Assembly: GCA_030432025.1 (NCBI GenBank)
Contig: JAUIIA010000003.1
Location: forward strand, 305,121 to 369,120
Direction: 5' to 3'
DNA from: Alphaproteobacteria bacterium
Lineage (GTDB): Bacteria; Pseudomonadota; Alphaproteobacteria; Micavibrionales; Micavibrionaceae
DNA length: 64,000 nucleotides
The position numbers were made by a program, and so were the translations under genes. The notes under the pieces were generated by a model. The model was not told where the DNA came from. It ran no database searches and saw nothing but the letters and a program-made list of their open reading frames with translations. How positions within the stretch are numbered: position 1 is the first letter of the stretch; every line of letters begins with the position of its first letter. Below are positions 43,264 to 49,669 of this stretch, one piece after another.

Positions 43264-44583
43264 ATGGCTGGTGATCCGCCACCAAATCTTCTAGATGCAG
43301 CACAAATCCGTGCGCTTTTGGCCAAGGTGCCTGAACGCGTGCGCGACCCCGAGCCGGGCAATCAGGATTACCGTCCTGTACTGATGACGCGTGGACGTTG
43401 GGATATCCGTGACAGCATCTGGACAAGTGAAGAGCGGGACGCCATGGAGGCGACATACAAACATTTCACAGGTCAGGATATCGATCTGACCGAAATCCAC
43501 AGAAGTGAATATGAACGCCTTGAATCTGCTATGCAGACCGGCATCGGCCGACTGGATACAGGCGGCGGTGATCTAACGGTAGGTACAGGTAGCGTGGATG
43601 CCGATGGGCGCACAGTTCGCAATTTTGATGCGGATAAAGGTGTCGTCGATCGTGTTATTGCACAGCTTTCCAACGCCCGTGCACATCGCGTAGGCTTCCC
43701 GCTGGACGATGTAGCCAATATCCGTGCGCTTTATGTCGCTTACGGCATGGAGGAACAGATTTATGGGCTGACGACAACAAACCTGTCAGGTGAGCAAACG
43801 GGTGGCGCAGCCAATGCACCGGAAGGAAATTACACGCAAGCGGAACTCAATAACCTTGGTGAATTAAGGCGACAGATATTGCATGCAAAACATCGCGGCT
43901 TTGTTACCGCGGTCAGGGCAGATGCCAGAGACGAGGCGCGCGAAATTGTAGAGACCCGGGAAACGGTTGATCGCCGTGTGGAAGAGGGCGTTGAGGATGA
44001 AACATTAACCGGTGACGATCTTACAGAGTATAACCGCCGCTATACGACACCAATCGAGGTTACTGAGCTGGATCCAATTCAGCCCCCGCCCGAAAGAATG
44101 GCGATTATTCTAGGTGGAAATGTCAGTTCCGTATTTACCGAAGAAGTTGCAAAGCTTCAGGAAGCCATGTTGATGGCCGGCTATGATGTCGGCACGTACC
44201 CTGAAGGCCACGAAAAAGCGGGGCAGGCGATGATCGACGGTATCGAGGATGCTGATTTCAGGGCCGTATTAGGTATTATTCAGCGTGATTTGAAAGAACT
44301 GGATATCGATCTGGACCCGCGCACAACACCAATCAGTCAATATACCGAAACACTTGAAAATGCCGACACACTGCTGCGTTTGAATGTTTTGAGAGAAATA
44401 AATAATGAATCCGTACCAAACCCGATTACTGCTACACATGTTGATTATCGGGACCGGGCCGAACAACTGGCCCTTACTGAAGGTCTAACCACAAGAACGG
44501 CTTTTGATGATGCGCGTATAGAGGGTACCGGGGAAATTATTACGGCAGATCTCACATTAGATGATACGCCGACCTTGTCCTAA
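43264..44583 (+). CDS. acidic protein of unknown function splitting pheS and pheT
   Basis: A 439-residue protein I do not recognise. It is acidic, with no cysteine found, no signal peptide and no membrane span. The middle (about residues 215-255) is very charged (ARDEAREIVETRETVDRRVEE). Residues about 295-345 (VAKLQEAMLMAGYDVG, then AMIDGIEDADFRAVLGIIQ) follow the helix-turn-helix pattern of peptidoglycan-binding type 1 domains, weak evidence only. GAGGGTG precedes the start, as it does for the 1031-residue protein at 8433-11528. Both are antisense inserts in conserved operons. Confidence 0.75.
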   Translation: MAGDPPPNLLDAAQIRALLAKVPERVRDPEPGNQDYRPVLMTRGRWDIRDSIWTSEERDAMEATYKHFTGQDIDLTEIHRSEYERLESAMQTGIGRLDTGGGDLTVGTGSVDADGRTVRNFDADKGVVDRVIAQLSNARAHRVGFPLDDVANIRALYVAYGMEEQIYGLTTTNLSGEQTGGAANAPEGNYTQAELNNLGELRRQILHAKHRGFVTAVRADARDEAREIVETRETVDRRVEEGVEDETLTGDDLTEYNRRYTTPIEVTELDPIQPPPERMAIILGGNVSSVFTEEVAKLQEAMLMAGYDVGTYPEGHEKAGQAMIDGIEDADFRAVLGIIQRDLKELDIDLDPRTTPISQYTETLENADTLLRLNVLREINNESVPNPITATHVDYRDRAEQLALTEGLTTRTAFDDARIEGTGEIITADLTLDDTPTLS

Positions 44584-44587
44584 CGGT

Positions 44588-45028
44588 TTAATCCGTCTTC
44601 AACATATGCAATGTGAAATCCATTTTAACGCCGAGCGTTTTATACAGGCTTTGCGCGGCTTCATTATCGCTTTCCGCCAGCCAGTACATCCGCGCCCATT
44701 TCTTATGCGCCTTGGCTTGCGCCGCTAACTCTTCAATCAATTTACGGGCGATGCCGTTGCGGCGGAATTCGGGGTCGACATAGACATCCTGCATGTAACA
44801 TACAGGCTTGATGTTGCCTGTCGTCGGATGCACGACGTAATGCAACAGCCCAACGAGACGGGCATCTTTCTCCGCCAATAATCCGTAAACGGGAAATTCA
44901 GGATCGGTCAGCCGCGTCCATGTTTCGGACGTAACTTTTTCATCGCGATGACCCAGATTGTTACCGTCCCACAGCGGCAGCCAGTCGGGAAAGTCTCTGT
45001 TTTCGGGTGGCCGAATTTTTAAGGACAT
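44588..45028 (-). CDS. GNAT-family N-acetyltransferase
   Basis: A 146-residue acetyltransferase; substrate unknown. The acetyl-CoA motif is DVYVDPEFRRNGIARKLIEEL, with IRPPENRDFPDWLPLWDG at the N-terminus and SDNEAAQSLYKTLGVK near the C-terminus. The ATG at 45028 overlaps the pheS stop by one base (TAATG), so it is translated with pheS. It ends five bases from the convergent unknown gene. Confidence 0.87.
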   Translation of the reverse strand: MSLKIRPPENRDFPDWLPLWDGNNLGHRDEKVTSETWTRLTDPEFPVYGLLAEKDARLVGLLHYVVHPTTGNIKPVCYMQDVYVDPEFRRNGIARKLIEELAAQAKAHKKWARMYWLAESDNEAAQSLYKTLGVKMDFTLHMLKTD

Positions 45029-46149
45029 TATCGGGTATTGGTGTTGGGGCGGTTTGTAGACTCGAAGCCGTAATGCTCCAGCCAGCGCGTATCGCATTCA
45101 AAGAATGTACGCAGGTCGGGAATACCGTATTTCAGCATTGTCAGACGCTCGATACCCATACCGAAGGCAAAGCCCTGATATTCATCGGGATCAACACCGC
45201 AGTTTTTCAACACATTCGGATGCACCATGCCGGAGCCGAGGATTTCCATCCATTTTTGTTCCTGACCTTCGGGTGCTTTACCAAGCTTGATGCCGCCGTC
45301 TTCTTTTTTCGTGTAACCGATATCAACTTCGGCACCCGGTTCAACGAACGGGAAGAAGGATGGGCGGAAACGGACAGGCAAATCATCCACGCCGAAATAG
45401 GCACGTACGAAATCGGTCAGGCAGCCTTTCAAATGCGCCATCGTGACGCCCTTATCAATGAACAGACCTTCCATCTGGTGGAACATCGGCGTGTGTGTCA
45501 TGTCGTAATCGGAACGGTACGTACGGCCGAAACAGACAATCTTGTAAGGCGGCTTGTTATTTTCCATGTGGCGGATTTGCACGGAGGATGTGTGCGTCCG
45601 CAAAAGCTTCTTCGCGTATTCGCCTTCTTCACTCGGGTCTTCGGGCAGGAAGAACGTGTCCTGCATTTCGCGCGCGGGGTGACCCGGTGGGAAGTTCAGC
45701 GCGGTAAAGTTGTGCCAGTCATCCTCGATATCGGGACCTTCGGCAACGGAGAAGCCCATTGCGCCGAAGATATTGACCAATTCTTCCATAGTCTGGGAAA
45801 TCGGGTGGATTTTACCGCTGCGCTTGGGGCGCGGGGACAGTGTGATGTCTTGCGTTTCGGTCGCCAGACGCTGGTCCATTTCCTGTTTTTTCAGGGCGCG
45901 TTCCTGTGACTTGATCAAATCGGCGATCTCGTCTTTCAGCGCGTTCAGGGCCTGACCCGTTGTTTTACGCTCTTCGGGGTCCATCTGGCCCAAAGTCTTC
46001 ATCATCGCCGTAATGCGGCCCTTCTTACCCAGAACGGACACACGGACATCATCCAGAGATTGAAGGTCGTTGGCGGCTTCGATCTCGGAGGCCAATTCGG
46101 TTTTTAATGCGGCAATATCAGTCATAACGGGTTGTTTATCATCAGACAT
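45028..46149 (-). CDS. pheS: phenylalanyl-tRNA synthetase alpha subunit
   Basis: The 373-residue catalytic chain. The N-terminal coiled-coil tRNA-binding arm (residues 10-100) precedes class II motif 1 (HPISQTMEELVNIFGAMGF), motif 2 (FGRTYRSDYDMTHTPMFHQMEG) and motif 3 (GFAFGMGIERLTMLKYGI). Its start overlaps the stop of the upstream HAD gene by one base and its stop overlaps the GNAT start by one base, so three genes are linked by TAATG junctions. Confidence 0.97.
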   Translation of the reverse strand: MSDDKQPVMTDIAALKTELASEIEAANDLQSLDDVRVSVLGKKGRITAMMKTLGQMDPEERKTTGQALNALKDEIADLIKSQERALKKQEMDQRLATETQDITLSPRPKRSGKIHPISQTMEELVNIFGAMGFSVAEGPDIEDDWHNFTALNFPPGHPAREMQDTFFLPEDPSEEGEYAKKLLRTHTSSVQIRHMENNKPPYKIVCFGRTYRSDYDMTHTPMFHQMEGLFIDKGVTMAHLKGCLTDFVRAYFGVDDLPVRFRPSFFPFVEPGAEVDIGYTKKEDGGIKLGKAPEGQEQKWMEILGSGMVHPNVLKNCGVDPDEYQGFAFGMGIERLTMLKYGIPDLRTFFECDTRWLEHYGFESTNRPNTNTR

Positions 46150-46814
46150 TAAAGAAGTCCAAGCGTTTTTATGGCGTCTAGTCTGTGTACGATATAGTCA
46201 GGGCGGGCTTCGCGCAAGCGCTTCTCGGTGATGTAACCGCCTGTAATACCCACCGAAGTAATGCCCAGCTCACGGGCGATTTCCGGTTCCTCCATGGAAT
46301 CACCGACGATGACGACATCATTACCCGCATATCCTTGTTCCTGCATGTAGGATTGTAGACGCAAAACCTTGGTCGTGCTTTTCAGGATTGTCGTGCCGTC
46401 ACAGTCATAGCCGGATATGTGGCTGAAATAATCTTCGATGTTCAGTCGTTTGCAATGTTCTTCTATGCGCACGGTCAGATAGTTTGAAAGGATAATACAT
46501 TCAATGCTTCGGTCGTTCAGATGGCCCAGCAAATCCCGCGCCCCTGTGCGCGTGCGGGCATTTTTGGCAAATTCCGAATAGGCGGCCTGAAAGGTTTCAT
46601 TCCCTTCTTCGCGGCGCTCCATAACTTCTGCTTCGCTGACACCGTGCCGCTCATAAAAAGGCACAATGGGAAAGCAGAATGTCTCGCGGTGAAGCTGTAG
46701 CGGTATCGGTTCTGCGCCGTAAAACTCAAGCGCGACATTACCCGCTTTCCAGCTCGGCACCGTGTCCGACAAAATCGTGCCGTTCCAGTCAAAGACGAAC
46801 AGGGACTTACTCAT
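46149..46814 (-). CDS. HAD-superfamily hydrolase
   Basis: A 221-residue phosphatase-like protein. Motif I is VFDWNGTIL (the DWNGT variant of DxDGT), motif II the Ser in IILSNYL, motif III Lys (ILKSTTK) and motif IV VVIVGDSMEEPEIARELG. This is typical of the phosphoglycolate phosphatase-like group; substrate unknown. The start is uncertain: ATG 46820 and TTG 46823 are two and three codons upstream. It overlaps the end of the preceding small gene and the start of pheS by one base, so it is part of the pheS operon. Confidence 0.82.
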   Translation of the reverse strand: MSKSLFVFDWNGTILSDTVPSWKAGNVALEFYGAEPIPLQLHRETFCFPIVPFYERHGVSEAEVMERREEGNETFQAAYSEFAKNARTRTGARDLLGHLNDRSIECIILSNYLTVRIEEHCKRLNIEDYFSHISGYDCDGTTILKSTTKVLRLQSYMQEQGYAGNDVVIVGDSMEEPEIARELGITSVGITGGYITEKRLREARPDYIVHRLDAIKTLGLL

Positions 46815-47079
46815 GGGCATCAATCGTGGTGTTGTTGATTTCAGCGACTTTCATCAGGCAGCCAAAGCACAAGAGACGCGGGCCGTCGGCATTCAACGCA
46901 TCCCATTCCTCATCACTGGCATTCCAGCACGTATCGCAAAAAGCCTGAATTTCATTATCTTCATCGCGCATCATGTTGAATCCACGAGGCTTACCATCAT
47001 TGAGGCTGGCTTTGATATGGGGGCAAGTATAGGCGGGCTCTGACTTACCGTGTACGCTGCATTCAATGAGTTTGCTCAT
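46807..47079 (-). CDS. small Cys-rich protein, possible zinc ribbon
   Basis: A 90-residue protein: MSKLIECSVHGKSEPAYTCPHI, then QAFCDTCWNASDEEWDAL and RLLCFGCLMKVAE. The CSVH, TCPH, FCDTC and LCFGC groups look like two zinc-binding knuckles. ATG 47079 is chosen over upstream options because AAAGGATCC lies ahead of it and the compact Cys-rich fold starts there. It overlaps the HAD gene start. No family assigned. Confidence 0.6.
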   Translation of the reverse strand: MSKLIECSVHGKSEPAYTCPHIKASLNDGKPRGFNMMRDEDNEIQAFCDTCWNASDEEWDALNADGPRLLCFGCLMKVAEINNTTIDAHE

Positions 47080-47122
47080 AGGGTGGAAGGATCCTTTTAA
47101 AATAAAAAGAATATCACCCATC

Positions 47123-47150
47123 AAAAAAGCCCGCAACGCGCGGGCTTTCT
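47123..47150 (-). terminator. intrinsic terminator after the 253-residue gene
   Basis: On the minus strand AAAGCCCGC-GCGTT-GCGGGCTTT is followed by a T-run. It lies just past the stop at 47158 and separates this gene from the pheS operon. Confidence 0.88.
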
Positions 47151-47157
47151 CAAAACT

Positions 47158-47919
47158 CTACAGTGTTGCTCCGGGCGCGTCTTCAGGAACACTCAGGCGG
47201 AACGTCATAGGTATACTTGGATGATCGAGCGAACCATCATAAGGCATGGTAATAGACAAGCTGTTCAGATTGAGGTTGCGCAAAGCTTGTGGCCCTTGCG
47301 TCAGTGAGTTTTGCACGCGTTCAAATATTTGCTCGCCCATCTCTTCTACGGTCATGCTTAAATGATCACCTTCGAAATACTCATCGAGAAAATCTTGTAG
47401 GAATGCAGCAGATTCGGCATCGGTAACGATGTTCACGGCGTGCCCTTGCGGGTCTTTAAAGTCAAAGCTGATATAGGCGTCATGCGCATGCGTATCATGA
47501 TTGGTACCAAAGTCGCCGGCGTGGGAGTGACGGCCGGTGCATTTAAATTGTCCTTGAATGCCTTCATGCAGGTCTTCAGCACGTGTTTTGATTTCTGTTT
47601 CCACCAGCTCGAAATCATACAAAGTGCCAAATTTTTCTTTTAATGCGGCCTTGGCAAGTGGCAGGTCCTCTGTGACACGGTCGGATAAGGCGCGGGCAAG
47701 GGCACCGTTATCATTCGAAGCGCTTTGCGCAAACACCTCGTTCACGCGGTCTTGTAAGAATTGCTGGCGTTCAGGGTCCAACGCAAAGGTCAGATTTTTG
47801 CTGTTGATGGCTCGGAAAGTGAAATAGGCAACAGGGTCTGCAGGCTGCGCGTGCGTGCGCGCACCATCATAGAATGGACCGACAATACCGTCACTGGTGA
47901 GCTTCTGAGAAACAATCAT
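47158..47919 (-). CDS. unknown protein with tandem repeat and His-rich linker
   Basis: A 253-residue protein I do not recognise. Two halves resemble each other: residues about 30-112 (VAYFTFRAINSK, FLQDRVNEVF, then ELVETEI) and 148-230 (DAYISFDFKDPQ, FLQDFLDEYF, then SLSITMP), each strand-helix-strand. They are joined by a His-rich stretch (RHSHAGDFGTNHDTHAHD) that could bind metal. No signal peptide or membrane span. It lies between rplT and the pheS operon on the same strand, with terminators on both sides, so it is transcribed alone. Confidence 0.7.
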   Translation of the reverse strand: MIVSQKLTSDGIVGPFYDGARTHAQPADPVAYFTFRAINSKNLTFALDPERQQFLQDRVNEVFAQSASNDNGALARALSDRVTEDLPLAKAALKEKFGTLYDFELVETEIKTRAEDLHEGIQGQFKCTGRHSHAGDFGTNHDTHAHDAYISFDFKDPQGHAVNIVTDAESAAFLQDFLDEYFEGDHLSMTVEEMGEQIFERVQNSLTQGPQALRNLNLNSLSITMPYDGSLDHPSIPMTFRLSVPEDAPGATL

Positions 47920-47956
47920 GTGTTATGTAAATCATAAAAGGGTAAGGCTTTGCAAA

Positions 47957-47983
47957 TAAAAAAGCCCGCAAGGCGCGGGCTTT
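47957..47983 (-). terminator. intrinsic terminator after rplT
   Basis: Minus-strand AAAGCCCGC-GCCTT-GCGGGCTTT followed by TTTATTT, ending the rpmI-rplT transcript. Near-identical to the hairpin at 47123-47150. Confidence 0.9.
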
Positions 47984-48007
47984 CTAATAATTCTTGAATG
48001 ATGCAGC

Positions 48008-48385
48008 TTATGCAGCGGCTTTTTCAGCCTTGTCCAAAGCAGCTTGTGCTTGCTTGGCAATGGCTTCGAAGCCTTTCTCATCATGGATAGCAATCTCGGA
48101 CAGAGATTTACGGTCCAACTCGATGCCTGACAGCTTGAGGCCGTGCATCAGAGTAGAGTATTTCAGGCCATGCATACGGGCAGCCGCATTGATACGCTGG
48201 ATCCACAATTTGCGGAAATCACGTTTCTTTGTGCGACGGTCGCGGTATGCGTACTGACCGGCTTTCTCAACAGCTTGAACCGCGGTACGGAAACAGCTCT
48301 TGCGACGGCCGTAGTAACCTTTAGCGGCTTTGATAACTTTTCTGTGACGAGCGTGTGCTCTAGGTCCACCTTTAACGCGTGCCAT
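48008..48385 (-). CDS. rplT: 50S ribosomal protein L20
   Basis: An rRNA-binding protein needed early in large-subunit assembly. The 125 residues are [35 protein letters not shown] followed by [21 protein letters not shown] short Ala/Lys tail extends it slightly beyond the usual 118. It follows rpmI by three bases, the standard pair; infC is not present in the window. Confidence 0.97.
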   Translation of the reverse strand: MARVKGGPRAHARHRKVIKAAKGYYGRRKSCFRTAVQAVEKAGQYAYRDRRTKKRDFRKLWIQRINAAARMHGLKYSTLMHGLKLSGIELDRKSLSEIAIHDEKGFEAIAKQAQAALDKAEKAAA

Positions 48386-48388
48386 GGT

Positions 48389-48634
48389 CTAGCCCTCCTT
48401 CTTTTCTGAAGTCTCTGCAGACTTCTTTTTCTTGCGAGAGTATGGCAGGTAATTACGCAATACTTTGCGCTCATCAGCCGCACATAGAGTGGTCTGACCT
48501 TTTGCCTTACGCTTCATGGATTTAGGTTTGTTCATTTGCATGTGGCGCATTTTGGCCTGTTTGACCTTAACTTTGCCACTGCTGGTAACGCGGAATCGCT
48601 TCTTCGCACCAGATTTGGTTTTCATCTTCGGCAT
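48389..48634 (-). CDS. rpmI: 50S ribosomal protein L35
   Basis: An 81-residue basic protein: MPKMKTKSGAKKRFRVTSSGKVK and the conserved RNYLPYSRKKKK. Somewhat longer than the usual 65 because of a C-terminal Ser/Glu/Lys tail. ATG 48634 is chosen because AAGGAG precedes it and the family starts with PKMKT; the in-frame extension upstream is not homologous. Confidence 0.95.
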   Translation of the reverse strand: MPKMKTKSGAKKRFRVTSSGKVKVKQAKMRHMQMNKPKSMKRKAKGQTTLCAADERKVLRNYLPYSRKKKKSAETSEKKEG

Positions 48635-48817
48635 TTCTTTCTCCTTATAAATCAAGGGTTTAACACTGACGACTGAGGCAGCCGAGAAAAACATAAGCCA
48701 AGTCGTCATTTGAAGTATTGCGGTTATACAAGCCTTTGGATAAAAAAATCAAGCACTTTCCTTTATTCCGGCAATCGGGTTAAGTGAGAGGGAAACACTA
48801 ATTCGGAGCAGTTAGAC

Positions 48818-49654
48818 ATGGTTCGTCCGGTTGATTTGAGAGAGACAGAGTTAACAGGCCTGCGCGGTAAAGTTGCTGATTTCGTTGAAAGCGGCTTTTT
48901 CGTTAATTTCATCATTGCCGTGATTGTCGGTAACGCGGTTATTCTGGGAATGGAGACCAGCGACAGCATTACTGAGCGCGCGTATGACACGCTTGTCATG
49001 CTGGATCACATCGCGCTGGGCATTTTTACCGTAGAACTATTGCTAAAACTCTTTGCCTACCGTCTCTCGTTTTTCAAACAAGGCTGGAACATTTTTGACT
49101 TTATTATTGTCGGGATCGCACTTGTCCCCGCGAGTGGCGAATTGGCGGTCTTGCGGACATTACGAATTCTGCGTGTCCTTCGCCTTGTATCCGTTGTGCC
49201 GTCCATGCGCCGCGTCATCGCCGCGTTGCTCCATGCTATTCCGGGTATGGCCTCGATCATGTCGGTGTTGCTGATCATCTTCTATGTCGCTTCTGTGCTG
49301 TCGACCAAACTGTTCGGCGATGAGTTCGAAATGTTGTTCGGCACCATTGGCGCGTCAATGTATACGCTGTTCCAGATCATGACGCTGGAAGGGTGGAGTC
49401 AGGAAGTCGTCCGTCCCGTCATGGAAGTGCATCCCTATTCATGGGTGTTCTTTATTCCGTTCATCATTGTGACCAGCTTCGCGGTGCTCAACCTGTTTAT
49501 CGGTATTATCGTTGATGCGATGAATATCATTCACGAAGGCGAGCAGGCGGAAAAGGACAAGAAGGCCGGAAAAGAAAAAGCCAAATCAACCGATGAGAAA
49601 CTAAAGGACATTCAAGATGAATTGTCCGAGATAAAATCGCTTTTGAAGAAATAG
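48818..49654 (+). CDS. voltage-gated sodium channel homologue (NaChBac/NavAb type)
   Basis: A 278-residue inner-membrane channel subunit, probably homotetrameric. Six helices: S1 about residue 28, S4 with four regularly spaced arginines (Arg113, 116, 119, 122 in LRTLRILRVLRL), pore helix and selectivity filter TLEGW (189-193), and S6 (FFIPFIIVTSFAVLNLFIGIIVDAMN). The residues around the filter match bacterial Nav channels closely, but NavAb and NaChBac read TLESW, so Ser is Gly here. The charged C-terminal tail (about 235-278) is likely the coiled-coil tetramerisation bundle. TTCGGAG precedes the start. Confidence 0.9.
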   Translation: MVRPVDLRETELTGLRGKVADFVESGFFVNFIIAVIVGNAVILGMETSDSITERAYDTLVMLDHIALGIFTVELLLKLFAYRLSFFKQGWNIFDFIIVGIALVPASGELAVLRTLRILRVLRLVSVVPSMRRVIAALLHAIPGMASIMSVLLIIFYVASVLSTKLFGDEFEMLFGTIGASMYTLFQIMTLEGWSQEVVRPVMEVHPYSWVFFIPFIIVTSFAVLNLFIGIIVDAMNIIHEGEQAEKDKKAGKEKAKSTDEKLKDIQDELSEIKSLLKK

Positions 49655-49669
49655 GCTCTAAGAAACAGG

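Noticed and set aside
45007..45909. 300-codon plus-strand frame over pheS
   Set aside because: Antisense to a confidently identified gene; composition typical of shadows.
47123..47983. Two near-identical GC-rich hairpins as a possible repeat element
   Set aside because: Both are ordinary intrinsic terminators placed just after stop codons; similarity reflects the common GCCCGC stem.
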